From NCBI GenBank assembly GCA_016709845.1, contig JADJMA010000006.1:166963-230962 (forward strand): 64,000 nucleotides of DNA. Reading direction: 5' to 3'. Source of the stretch: Flammeovirgaceae bacterium. GTDB taxonomy: Bacteria > Bacteroidota > Bacteroidia > Cytophagales > Cyclobacteriaceae. The notes under the pieces were generated by a model that saw nothing but the letters and a program-made list of their open reading frames with translations, did not search any database and was not told the DNA's origin. This document shows, piece after piece, positions 28,533 to 38,428 of this stretch. The position numbers were made by a program, and so were the translations under genes. Position 1 is the stretch's first letter, and every line of letters begins with the position of its first letter.

Positions 28533-29244
28533 ATGAGTAAAACCTTTTTACAAGCAGAGTGGCGTAAGTTGGCAATGGCAAACTATTCAGTAGATGAAAA
28601 GGTGCTGGTTAACTACCTGCCAAACAAAACTGAACTTGATCTTTGGAACGGCACGTGTTATGTCAGTCTGGTTGGCTTTATTTTTCAGACAAAATTACTA
28701 GCCTACAAATTCCTTTTCATACAAACTTTGAAGAAGTAAACCTCCGGTTTTATGTTCGCTACAAGGATGAGGGTGAGTGGAAACGTGGAGTTGTATTTAT
28801 AAAAGAGATTGTGCCTAAGCCTGCACTCACATTTGTTGCCAACACTATTTACAAAGAGAACTATGAAACCATGCCAATGAAGCATGTTTGGGAAACCTCG
28901 GCCAATCTTACAGTTGAATATCAGTGGAAGAAGAAACGATGGAATAGTTTTAAAGTCATTACTGAACCAATGGCAACTTCAATTGAAGCCAACAGCGAGG
29001 AAGAATTTATTACCGAGCATTATTGGGGTTATACAAAATTTAATGATGTAAAAACTTCTGAGTATGGAGTAGAGCATCCCAAATGGGAGATTTATAAAAC
29101 CATCGATTATGCAATTGATGTAGATTTTGGCTCAGTCTATGGAAACAGGTTTGATTTCTCAATCGCGAGAAACCTAAATCTGTATTCTTGGCAGAGGGCT
29201 CAAAAATAAAAGTGAAGGCAGGCAAGTTTTGTGATAACAGTTGA
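28533..29244 (+). CDS. DUF2071 (YqjF-like) protein (frameshifted)
   Basis: About 236 residues, cytosolic. It begins with FLQAEWRKLAMANYSVDEKVL and continues LDLWNGTCYVSLVGF. A shift near 28690 joins this to KITSLQIPFHTNFEEVNLRFYVR. A second shift near 29165 joins FDFS to KPKSVFLAEGSKIKV, moving the stop to 29244. The pattern AEWRKL at the start, NLRFYV in the middle and a C-terminal PKSVFLAEGS is that of YqjF/DUF2071 proteins, whose role is unknown. The stop lies inside the first bases of stem-loop repeat B copy 2. Confidence 0.7.
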
Positions 29245-29280
29245 GCTTTTCCTGTTGAGAAGAACTCCAACAAGGGCGGG
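29224..29280. repeat. Intergenic stem-loop repeat B, copy 2
   Basis: Shares AAGTTTTGTG, CTTTTCCTGTTG and AGAAGAACTCCAA with the copy at 7994-8053; one G is lost in the left arm. It begins within the corrected end of the DUF2071 gene. Confidence 0.5.
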
Positions 29281-29349
29281 GGTCGTAAGACCGGACAGCA
29301 AGGGAAACTATATTAATCGTACTTTTAAAAGAGGTTTAAATTATTACAC

Positions 29350-30015
29350 GTGCAACAACCTTCCATTTCGCTATTGGGCATAAGGATAGATGAGCCGGTG
29401 AATATGTTCACCGATTTAATTATTTCTGCGGTATGCCTTATCGCTTATTATAAGCTGACGAAGAAAAAACTACCCGGTAAAACCCATCGCTACTTTCGCT
29501 TGTACTTTTTATTAATGGGACTTGCCACCTTCTTTGGTGGTGTAATTGGTCATGGTTTTTTGTATGCTTTCTCCTTTGCATGGAAACTTCCCGGCTGGAT
29601 TCTCAGTATGTTTTCCATTGCCCTTATTGAGCGATCCTCTATCGAGAATGCCAAATCACTTATTGATCCAAGGATTGGTAAATCTTTCCTCACACTCAAT
29701 ATCATCGAATTGCTCACCGTGATGACCATTACTATCTATACTCTTAATTTTAAATGGGTAGAGCTTCACTCCGGCTACGGCCTGCTGGCAGTGGTATTAA
29801 CATTCCATGGTTTTGTGTACTTAAAGACAGGCAATAAAGGAAGTGCCAACATTATTATTGGGGTGGGGTTTGCCAGTATGGCCGCTTTGATTTTCATGAA
29901 TGAAATCTCTCCTCACATCTGGTTTAACCATATTGACCTGAGCCATGTGCTACTGGCTGTGGCTGCGCAATTCTTTTTTAGAGGAGCTTTGAGACTGGGG
30001 AGCGGAATCTTGTAA
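29350..30015 (+). CDS. Polytopic membrane protein of unknown function
   Basis: A 221-residue protein with about seven hydrophobic segments (for example TDLIISAVCLIAYY, YFLLMGLATFFGGVIGHGFLY, FLTLNIIELLTVMTITIYTL). I do not recognise a named function. Conserved-looking polar residues inside the membrane are GHGFLY, LHSGYGLLAV and DLSHVLLAVAAQFFFRGA; the repeated His positions recall alkaline-ceramidase-like (CREST) proteins, but this is only a suggestion. The ORF start is a GTG at 29350, ten codons after which the first TM begins. It is not in a visible operon. Confidence 0.65.
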   Translation: MQQPSISLLGIRIDEPVNMFTDLIISAVCLIAYYKLTKKKLPGKTHRYFRLYFLLMGLATFFGGVIGHGFLYAFSFAWKLPGWILSMFSIALIERSSIENAKSLIDPRIGKSFLTLNIIELLTVMTITIYTLNFKWVELHSGYGLLAVVLTFHGFVYLKTGNKGSANIIIGVGFASMAALIFMNEISPHIWFNHIDLSHVLLAVAAQFFFRGALRLGSGIL

Positions 30016-30074
30016 TCAAGCCGGAGGACTACACTTTATAATTTTTAATCATCTTGAAGATTTTAGTAGTCAGT

Positions 30075-30206
30075 TTACTGATCCTTTAATGAATCGACTG
30101 GGTTTGAGGTGGCTGCTTTCAGTGAGTGATAACTAACCGTGCCAAACGCAACGAGCAAGCCAGCTAATCCGGCATAGATAAATACAATCCAGGCAAAGCC
30201 GCTGTT
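30075..30206 (-). pseudogene. Duplicated 3' remnant of MacB/FtsX-like permease
   Basis: Reading minus: GFAWIVFIYAGLAGLLVAFGTVSYHSL, then KAATSNPVDSLKDQ. This is the C-terminal end of the permease whose full gene ends at 32035, where the same peptide occurs (SIKSATSNPVDSLKDQ). The nucleotide match also extends a little past the stop. The remnant is cut off at its upstream end exactly at a stem-loop repeat (30208-30228) and has no start. It is not frame-shifted where the full copy is, so it served here as a reference for the true reading frame. Confidence 0.8.
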
Positions 30207-30207
30207 A

Positions 30208-30228
30208 TTGTTGGTCGCTGACCAACAT
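30208..30228. repeat. Stem-loop repeat C, copy 3
   Basis: Hairpin TGTTGGTC / GACCAACA around GCT, the reverse complement of the copy at 23741-23761. It marks the edge of the duplicated permease remnant. Confidence 0.7.
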
Positions 30229-30357
30229 TCATAAAACCCCAGTTGTTTAGGATCAAACTGACATACCCGAAAACATATTACCATTTATTGCTTGAACATC
30301 GTAATTTGGTAACCTTGAAGCGCAATGGAAATTAAGCAAACCAAATCCTACTAACAG

Positions 30358-31843
30358 ATGAAACAGAGTTTAACCCTTTTGATTTTTTGCTTCGCCCTGT
30401 ATAGCTGCAAAGAAAAATCTGAAACATCTACGAATGCCGAAGTACTTCATGGAGAAACAGCATTAACCTTTTCATTAGAAGGAAAGAAAGTCACGATCTA
30501 TACCACAGCAAGCAACACCGATCTTCGACTTACCAACACCGGAACAAAAGAATTTGAAAGTGCTCAACAACCTATCGAGTCTAATTTTTCTGTTTTTGTT
30601 AATCCCTCTAAAACTTTCCAGACTTTTATGGGAATTGGTGGCGCGATCACGGATGCATCGGCTGAGACGTTTGCAACGTTATCAAAGGAAAAGCAAGAGG
30701 AATTTTTAAAAGCTTATTACAACAAGGAAGAAGGTATTGGTTATACACTTGCACGCACCAACATTCACAGTTGTGATTTCAGTAGTGGAAGTTATACCTA
30801 TGTGAGCGATGAGGACACCGAATTAAAAACGTTTTCCATCGAACATGATAAAAGATTTCGAATTCCGATGATCAAGCGCGCTATTGAAGCTGCTGGTGGA
30901 AAACTTTATTGTATGCCACTCCGTGGAGCCCTCCACCATTTATGAAGGATAGCAAAAATATGTTGCAAGGCGGAAAACTGTTACCTGAATATTATGATGC
31001 TTGGGCATTGTATTATGCGAAATTTATCAAAGCGTATGAAAGCGAAGGCATGCCCATCTGGGGAGTTTCCATTCAAAACGAACCGATGGCAACACAGCGC
31101 TGGGAGTCTTGCATTTATACTGCTGAAGAAGAACGGGATTTTCTTAAAAAGAGTTTAGGGACCAATTTTGAGAAAGAAGGACTTGGGGATAAAAAATTGT
31201 AGTGTGGGATCACAACCGCGACTTAATTAACCATCGAGCGAATACAATTTTTGGTGATCCAGAAGCTGCGAAGTATGCATGGGGAATTGGTTTCCATTGG
31301 TATGAAACCTGGACTGGTGGCGATCCGATGTTCGACAATCTAGGTAAAGTAAAAGAATCCTACCCCACAAAAAATCTTCTCTTCACGGAAGGATGCGTAG
31401 AAAGTTTTTCAGCCGAACGTTATCAATACTGGCCAAATGCAGAAAGGTACGGCCGTTCGATGATTAACGATTTCAATCAGGGCACCGTAGGCTGGACAGA
31501 TTGGAATATTTTATTGGATCAAACGGGAGGCCCTAATCATGTTGGAAATTTTTGCTTCGCCCCGATCCATGTTGACACCAATGTAGGGGATATTATTTAC
31601 ACACCATCCTATTATTACATTGGTCACTTTTCAAAATTCATTCGTCCCAATGCAAAACGTGTTAGCACGGCTAGCAGTAGAAGTCCGTTGTTAAGCACTT
31701 CGTTTCTTAATGAAGATGGTTCGCTGGCAACGGTGGTGATGAATCAAAGTGATAACGAAATTAAATACAAACTGTATGTAGATTCAAAGTCGGTAGAGCT
31801 TTCCATTCAGGCACATGCTATGCAAACATTACTCATTAAATGA
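30358..31843 (+). CDS. GH30 family glycoside hydrolase, lipoprotein (frameshifted)
   Basis: Retaining beta-glycosidase of about 495 residues, probably exported. Signal MKQSLTLLIFCFALYSC with lipobox LYSC. The barrel reads TFMGIGGAITDASAETF, then YTLARTNIHSCDFSSGSY. Adding one T near 30907 joins it to LYATPWSPPPFMKD, and adding one A in the A6 run near 31192 joins KK to IVVWDHNRD. The acid/base Glu is in SIQNEPMATQRWESC, and the nucleophile Glu in LLFTEGCVESF. The C-terminal beta-sandwich ends at 31843. GH30 enzymes act on glucosylceramide, beta-1,6-glucan or xylan; this one has the general GH30_1/3 layout, but the substrate cannot be told. Confidence 0.85.
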
Positions 31844-31885
31844 AATACGCTAAAAAATTTTCTCACCATTCATGCCTTAGCTTAT

Positions 31886-31942
31886 GTTTTTCACCAGCAA
31901 ATTTGATTGAGTTTTTCTTATTGGTCATCGATCAACAAGAAC
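31886..31942. repeat. Intergenic stem-loop repeat B, copy 3
   Basis: Contains TTTTTCACCAGCAAATTTGA, then TTTTTCTTATTGGTC-ATC-GATCAACA, a degenerate version of the hairpin with wobble pairs. It lies between the GH30 gene and the end of the permease gene. Confidence 0.5.
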
Positions 31943-32034
31943 TAAAGATAGTTTGAATCCCTTCTATTGTTGAGGGTCGCCTCGCCCGCCACCTTTCTAA
32001 TTCTTATTCACCAACTTGAAAAGTTTAGTAAAGT

Positions 32035-34410
32035 CTATTGATCCTTCAATGAATCCACAGGATTCGAGGTTGCCGATTTAATGGAGTGATAACTAACCGT
32101 ACCAAATGCCATGGCAAGCCGGCTAATCCGGCATAGATAAATACAATCCAGGCAAAGCCAACATTGTAGCTAAAACCATCAAGCCATTTATTCATTACAA
32201 AGTAAGCAATGGGGGCGGCTATCACCATTCCAATCAACACCAGTTTTAAAAAATCTTTTGACATCATGACTATAATAGTTGAAACCGAGGCGCCCAATAC
32301 TTTACGCACCGCCACCGATTTTTTGCTTTGCTCCATGGTAAAAGAAGCAAGGCCAAATAATCCTAAACAAGAAATAAAAACAGCTAAGCCCGAAGATGCC
32401 GAAAAGTTGCCCCAACCGTTTCTCCTGATCAAACAACTTATCAAAGCTTTCATCTAAAAACTGGTATTCAAACTCATAGCTGGGAAGAAGAGTTTTCCAG
32501 GTTTGTTCCATGGAAGCAATCATCTCTTGCATATTCCCTGATTTTACTTTTAGCGCCATAAAGCTTCCTTCATACTGTGGTTCGAGATGCATAACCAACG
32601 GGTCAATCTTATCGTGTAAATGTTTGAAATGGAAATCTTCAATCACGCCAATCACCTTGCCGGGATTTTCTTCCCGTCCACCAAAGTCCATCAATTTCCC
32701 AACAGCTTCTTCGGGTGTCCAACCAAAAAATTTGGCGGCAGTCTCATTGATTACAAATTCTTTATAGAACTGTTTTGTATCCCGCTGAAAATACTCTCCT
32801 GCTTTCATCTTCATACCCAGCGTGGTTAGCAGATCAACGTCTCCACTAAAACTATATAGGTTCGCAGGTTTATTTTCTTTAGCATCTTCGTACCAATAAG
32901 ATGTGGTGCGCACCATCTTACCAGGCACTTCAATAAAACGAGTTACACTTTGAACGCCAGCCAAACGAGCCATTTCATTTTTAATAGTCAGATCCCCAAC
33001 ACTGTCTTGTGGCATTTTTACTACAACTATTTGCTCGCGGTCGAAACCAAGATCTTTATTGAGCATGTAGTTAAGTTGCGAGTAGATAACATACGTGCCT
33101 ACCATAATTACAAATGCGATGGCAAATTGAAAGACCACTAATCCCTTGCGTAGTAATTGCCCTTTTAGGTTTGAGACAAAGTTTCCTTTCAATACCGAGG
33201 TGGGGTTGAAATGAGATAGAAAGAATGCCGGGTAAGTCCCTGCCAATACGCCTACAAAAAAAGTGATGGCAACCAGCACAATTCCAACGTAACCATTATG
33301 GAGTGGATTGAGAATGATTTCTTTTCCTGAGATTTTATTGAATTCAGGAAGAATTAAAATCAGCAGAAGAATAGCCAATATCAATGAGATGAAACTGATT
33401 ACAACGGATTCGCTAAGAAATTGAAAAATTAATTGTGATCGTCTGCCGCCAACAACTTTACGGATGCCCACTTCGCGCGCGCGCTTCAACGATTGGGCTG
33501 TAGTCAGGTTCATGAAGTTAATGCAGGCGATCACCAAAATGAAAAGCGCTACAGCCGACATGACATACACCGTACTCAAGTTTCCATTAGCCTCAACTTC
33601 AAGGCCAAGATTGGAGTGCAGGTGAATGGATGTAAGCGATTGCAAGCGGAGATCATTGTGATCATCATCGGGTGTGCGCTCCTCATATTTATCCATAAAA
33701 CCCGAAATCTTTTTTTCAAAGGCCACGGGGTCGATGCCTTTGGACAAAACTAAGTAGGTATAATGATTGGTCATGTAGTTCCAACCTTCCTTGGAATCAG
33801 CACGCATAGGGCCGAAGTTGTCGGATGATACCATCATTTTCATGTGCACATGCGAGTTTGATGGAAGCGGCTCAAAGACACCCGTGATTTTATATTCACG
33901 CTTGTCGTTTAGAAGGGTCAATGTTTTTCCTATAGGATCTTCCCCTTGAAAATAAGTTTGAGCTAACTCAGGTGTAATCACCATCGAATTAATTTCAGCT
34001 AATGCTTTGCTGGGGTCGCCTTTAATAAGCTTAATATCCAATACATCAAACACCGAGGAGTCGGCATAGAAAACCCGTTCTTTATTTTTGATTTCATTGC
34101 TGGCGTTGAGAACAAAAATTTCGGATGGTTTTATTCTGGTGAATTTTTCTATTTCGGGGAAATTGTCTTTCAATAATGAACCAATCGGGAAAGCAGAGAT
34201 GGCCCAATTGTTGGCCTCTAAATTTACAGCCATTCGATAAATGCGATCGGCATCTTTATTCTCTTTGTCGTAACTTAATTCGAAAAGCACAAACAAGGTG
34301 ATGAGAATGCAACAGGCCATGCCAATGGCAAGACCAACAATATTGATAGAGGCGTGTAGTTTATTCCGTTTCAGGCTTCGCAGGGCAACAAGCAAATAAT
34401 TGGAGATCAT
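32035..34410 (-). CDS. ABC transporter permease, MacB/FtsX type (frameshifted)
   Basis: Inner-membrane permease of about 790 residues, of the large Bacteroidetes group with two FtsX domains, used for export or for mechanical signalling. The N-terminus has the typical LRSLKRNKLHASINIVGLAIG, followed by a large periplasmic MacB-PCD domain, then three TM segments (MSAVALFILVIACINFMNL) with the motif REVGIRKVVGGRRSQLI. A second periplasmic domain follows. Two shifts split the end: near 32399 (FGIFSGLAVFISCLGLFG, then VRKVLGAS) and near 32115 (AGLAG-LLVAFG). The reading was checked against the duplicate at 30075. No ATPase gene is adjacent. The corrected stop is at 32035. Confidence 0.85.
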
Positions 34411-34602
34411 AGATTTAAGTATTGTGGTTGAGTCGATGCGTGGGTTGCAATTTCAATACCATTAAAAAAAACAGGGTTCTCAGATTAAAAAATGGAAGGT
34501 AGTTTTAAAGCATTGTGCATTAACGGACAAAAAAATGCCCGATAGTGGAACTGGATAAGGATTTGGTTTTGTGCATTATCTTAGCGCAAAGTATCATTTA
34601 AG

Positions 34603-35025
34603 ATGAAGCGCACCATTATTATATATAGCCTTGCCTTAGCGGCATTGGTGTTTCTTTTAAAATTTCTTGAATACCGATTCATTATTCGAGATCTATCCTT
34701 TGAATTCTATTTTGGGATTGTAGCCATCCTTTTTACTGCTCTTGGAATCTGGACTGGTCTTAAGCTCACACGTAAAAAAATAGTACTTGTCGGGCCACAA
34801 TTTATTTTGAATGAACCTGAATTACTGCGACTCGGCATCAGCAAACGAGAGCTTGAGGTGTTAGAATCAATTTCCCAAGGATTATCCAACCAACAAATAG
34901 CCGATAAATTGTTTGTGTCGCTGAATACCATTAAAACTCATTCCTCAAACTTGTTTTTAAAGTTAGAGGTAAGCCGCAGAACGCAGGCTGTTCAGCGGGC
35001 CAAAGAGCTTAGACTGATTCCATAA
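34603..35025 (+). CDS. Membrane-anchored LuxR-type transcription regulator
   Basis: A 140-residue protein with two TM segments (TIIIYSLALAALVFLLKFL and FYFGIVAILFTALGIWTGL) and a C-terminal LuxR helix-turn-helix (LGISKRELEVLESISQGL, then NQQIADKLFVSLNTIKTH). No receiver or ligand-binding domain is present. The DNA-binding domain lies on the cytosolic side after a short linker. Bacteroidetes often place such genes next to DUF4199 proteins, as here. Divergent from the MacB-like permease, with a 192-base shared upstream region. Confidence 0.8.
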   Translation: MKRTIIIYSLALAALVFLLKFLEYRFIIRDLSFEFYFGIVAILFTALGIWTGLKLTRKKIVLVGPQFILNEPELLRLGISKRELEVLESISQGLSNQQIADKLFVSLNTIKTHSSNLFLKLEVSRRTQAVQRAKELRLIP

Positions 35026-35163
35026 TTTTCTAATGATCATTAAGAAACCGGAATTGAAGCTCCAACTTTTAGGGTGATTTCACCTAAATTTCTGAGAATC
35101 ATCCTTTCGGGTGATTGATTTGGAGTTCGATTACCGTTGGTTTAGGCAAAAATTATAAAGCAT

Positions 35164-35694
35164 ATGAAAAAAGTAATTCTGGTTTACGGCTTGATTGCCG
35201 GTTTAATTGTGGGAGCAATGTTCTTTGTAACGGCTCCGTTTTACGAAAACGGTACCATCAATTTTGACAATGGTATGTGGGTGGGCTACACCTCTATGGT
35301 TGTTGCCCTCTCACTTGTCCTTTTTGGAGTAAAATCATATCGCGACAATTATTCTGAAGGCGTGATTTCCTTTGGCACTGCATTCAAAATAGGGATACTA
35401 ATAACGTTGGTAGCCTCAGTAATTTATGCCTTGTCGTGGGAGGTAGCCTACAACACAGTTTCAAAAGGATATAGCGAGGCGATGAGCAAACACTACATTG
35501 AAAAGGCGAAGCAAGAGGGTAAGAGTGAAGCGGAAGTAGCTAAGGCAATTGCCGAGATGAAAGACTTTACAGCGATGTATGAAAACCCGCTTATCCGTTT
35601 TGGAATGACCTTGTTAGAAATTTTTCCAGTCGGTCTGATAATTTCGCTGATCAGTGCAGGGTTGTTACGTAAAAAGGAGTTTCTTTCAGCATAA
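35164..35694 (+). CDS. DUF4199 membrane protein
   Basis: A 176-residue inner-membrane protein with four hydrophobic segments (ILVYGLIAGLIVGAMFFVT, YTSMVVALSLVLFGV, FKIGILITLVASVIYALSW and LLEIFPVGLIISLISAGLL). It has the DUF4199 core SYRDNYSEGVISFGTAFKIG and a charged helical loop (KAKQEGKSEAEVAKAIAEM). The role of the family is unknown; it is almost restricted to Bacteroidota. It follows the membrane-anchored LuxR gene by 138 bases, a recurring neighbourhood. Intact frame. Confidence 0.85.
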   Translation: MKKVILVYGLIAGLIVGAMFFVTAPFYENGTINFDNGMWVGYTSMVVALSLVLFGVKSYRDNYSEGVISFGTAFKIGILITLVASVIYALSWEVAYNTVSKGYSEAMSKHYIEKAKQEGKSEAEVAKAIAEMKDFTAMYENPLIRFGMTLLEIFPVGLIISLISAGLLRKKEFLSA

Positions 35695-35713
35695 TCTTGA
35701 TTAGAAAATATTT

Positions 35714-36181
35714 TTGCAATCCAAAGCCAAAACAGCAACCGAATACATTAAAGCCTTGCCGCCCGATCGGGTAGAGGTGATTAATGGTTTACGTAAAGAA
35801 ATTTTAAAAAATCTACCGAAGAGTTTGGAAGAAACCATGCAATATGGCATGATCACCTACGTGGTGCCGCATAAACTTTATCCGGCCGGGTATCATGTAA
35901 AACCAACCGATCAATTGCCGTTGATGAGTCTGGCTTCGCAGAAAAGCCACATCGCATTGTATCACATGGCTGTGTATGAAGGTAAGTTGCGCGATTGGCT
36001 TGTCGATGAATGGATGAAAATTTCGGATAAAAAACTGGATATAGGTAAGGCATGTATCCGGTTTAAAAAAGTAGAAGATGTACCCGTAAAACTAATTGGT
36101 AAACTAGCCTCTAAAATGACACCCAAGCAATGGATTAAAATTTATGAGGAGAAAGTATTGGATAGCCGAAAGCAAAAGTAA
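35714..36181 (+). CDS. DUF1801 domain protein, paralogue 3
   Basis: A 155-residue cytosolic protein with the DUF1801 core ATEYIKALPPDRVEVINGL, ETMQYGMITYVVP and IALYHMAVYEG, and a C-terminal RFKKVEDVPVKLIGKLASK. The family includes small frataxin-fold proteins linked to iron or thiol chemistry, but nothing specific is known for this one. Only a TTG start is available (35714), directly after the DUF4199 stop by 20 bases; a lost base or substitution upstream may hide an ATG. Better conserved in its motifs than the other two paralogues. Confidence 0.8.
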   Translation: MQSKAKTATEYIKALPPDRVEVINGLRKEILKNLPKSLEETMQYGMITYVVPHKLYPAGYHVKPTDQLPLMSLASQKSHIALYHMAVYEGKLRDWLVDEWMKISDKKLDIGKACIRFKKVEDVPVKLIGKLASKMTPKQWIKIYEEKVLDSRKQK

Positions 36182-36227
36182 TCATAGAAAATCAGTATCT
36201 TGTTTAACAAACTAACCCTAACCCTTT

Positions 36228-36752
36228 ATGATATTCTTATACGTCATTATTGCACTAATTTTGAGTTTGCTGCTCATCGCAGGTGTTATGCCCAAAGCCT
36301 TTACGCTTACAGCAGAAACGATTATTGATAAACCTAACGCTGAAGTTTTCAGTTTTGTGAAACAGATTAAAAATCAGGAACGCTATAGTGTTTGGGTAAT
36401 GGCCGATCCGAACATAAAAATAAACTATCAGGGTACGGATGCCACCGTAGGGTTTATATCTAGCTGGAGTAGTGATAATAAAAATGTAGGGGTTGGCGCA
36501 CAGGAGATTAAGAGCATAAAGGAAGGCGAACGTTATGATGTGGAGCTGCGATTTGAAAAACCTTTCAAGGCTACTAATCAAGCGTATACCACAACAACAC
36601 CGGTGGGTGATAATCGCACGAAAGTGACTACAGTATTTTCAGGAAGCAACCCATTTCCGATGAACCTGATGATACCCATGATTAAAGGAATGTTGCTTAA
36701 AGACATGAAAAAGAATTTCGCGAACCTGAAAAATATTCTGGAAGAAGTTTGA
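36228..36752 (+). CDS. SRPBCC family protein with N-terminal membrane segment
   Basis: A 174-residue protein with a hydrophobic N-terminus (FLYVIIALILSLLLIAGVM), then a START/polyketide-cyclase-like domain: AETIIDKPNAEVFSFVKQ, WVMADPNIKINYQG and GSNPFPMNLMIPMIKG. SRPBCC domains have a deep hydrophobic pocket for small ligands; this subgroup has no assigned role. It precedes a VOC gene by 39 bases, the usual association of these two families in small-domain clusters. Intact frame. Confidence 0.75.
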   Translation: MIFLYVIIALILSLLLIAGVMPKAFTLTAETIIDKPNAEVFSFVKQIKNQERYSVWVMADPNIKINYQGTDATVGFISSWSSDNKNVGVGAQEIKSIKEGERYDVELRFEKPFKATNQAYTTTTPVGDNRTKVTTVFSGSNPFPMNLMIPMIKGMLLKDMKKNFANLKNILEEV

Positions 36753-36791
36753 GCAATCAAAATTTAAACTCAATAGTTAAAGCAAAGCATT

Positions 36792-37181
36792 ATGAAACGA
36801 GTTACCGGATTGGGTGGCATATTTTTAAAACGGCTGACCCTAAGAAAATTAAGGAATGGTATGGCAAGCACCTCGGTTTGCCTATCGATGATTATGGAGC
36901 ATCGTTTAAGTGGATTGATCCGGATAATAAGGAAGCCGCGCCTGCACAAACAGCCTGGAGTCCGTTTAAAGATGACACCACTTACTTCGCGCCAAGCAAG
37001 AAGGAATTTATGTTCAACTATCGGGTAGAGAACTTAGTGGAATTGCTAAAAGTATTGAAAGAAGAAGGTGTTGAGATTGTGGGTGAAATGCAAGAGTACC
37101 CCTACGGAAAGTTTTGGTTGGATTATGGATCCCGATGGCAATAAGGTTGAGCTGTGGGAGCCAAAGGATGATGGATTTTAA
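36792..37181 (+). CDS. VOC family protein (frameshifted)
   Basis: About 129 residues, glyoxalase/bleomycin-resistance fold. The longest frame starts inside the upstream gene, but the real start is the ATG at 36792: MKRVTGLGGIFF-KTADPKKIKEWYG, after adding a T to the T5 run at 36822-36826. The core reads HLGLPIDDYGASFKW and ends DPDGNKVELWEPKDDGF after a second shift near 37120, with the stop at 37181. His and Glu metal ligands of the family are plausible but not certain. It probably shares a transcript with the SRPBCC gene. Convergent with the LytTR gene. Confidence 0.75.
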
Positions 37182-37186
37182 AGAGG

Positions 37187-37765
<579 letters not shown>

Positions 37766-37932
37766 AATTTTGTGTTTATAAAGTTCGCAAATTTCAATGT
37801 AGTAATTATGAAGCAAAATGCGCAGGAAATTTGAGGGACTGGGCTGAGGCTGTGAATTTTTACATCTGAAAACAGGAAAACGACTTGAATGAAATAATCT
37901 TAAATTTATAATCTAACCTCAAACCAATCCTT

Positions 37933-38334
37933 ATGGAAATTCAACTTAACTATCTCGCTATTGTTGTTGCTGCCCTCTCAACCTTTTTAATTGGTGGCTT
38001 ATGGTATTCGCCAGCCGTTTTTGGAAAAGCCTGGATGAAAGAAAATGGTTTTACCGAAGAGGGTATGAAGGGAGGTAACATGGTAAAAATTTTTGGTGTC
38101 GCTTTTATTTTAGGATTGATCTCAGCTGTAAACCTTGCCATGTTTATGGGCCCTGAAAATGATCCGGCTATGGGTGCCATGTGGGGATTTCTGGCTGGCG
38201 CAGGCTGGGTAGCCACTTTCGTGGGAACACATTATTTATTTGAACGCAGATCATTCAAACTATTTTTAATCAATGCAGGCTATAGCATTGTTGCCCTTAC
38301 TGTAATGGGAATCATTTTGGCTGCATGGAAGTAA
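37933..38334 (+). CDS. DUF1761 membrane protein
   Basis: A 133-residue protein with four hydrophobic segments (LAIVVAALSTFLIGGLWYSP, FGVAFILGLISAVNLAMFM, WGFLAGAGWVATFVGTHYL and AGYSIVALTVMGIILAAW). The family motif WYSPAVFGKAWMKENGF near the start is characteristic of DUF1761. The function is unknown. Intact, between the poly-C tract and the zinc peptidase gene. Confidence 0.85.
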   Translation: MEIQLNYLAIVVAALSTFLIGGLWYSPAVFGKAWMKENGFTEEGMKGGNMVKIFGVAFILGLISAVNLAMFMGPENDPAMGAMWGFLAGAGWVATFVGTHYLFERRSFKLFLINAGYSIVALTVMGIILAAWK

Positions 38335-38428
38335 TTAGAGATGCTTTTCCTTATTTTCCTAAAAATAATCTTCAGATTTTGCTTTGCGTGGATGCCTTGG
38401 TAACTTCCAATCTTAAACGAACTATTTT

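Noticed and set aside
23741..30228. The TTGTTGGTC hairpins as CRISPR repeats
   Set aside because: The copies are kilobases apart, without regular spacers or cas genes.
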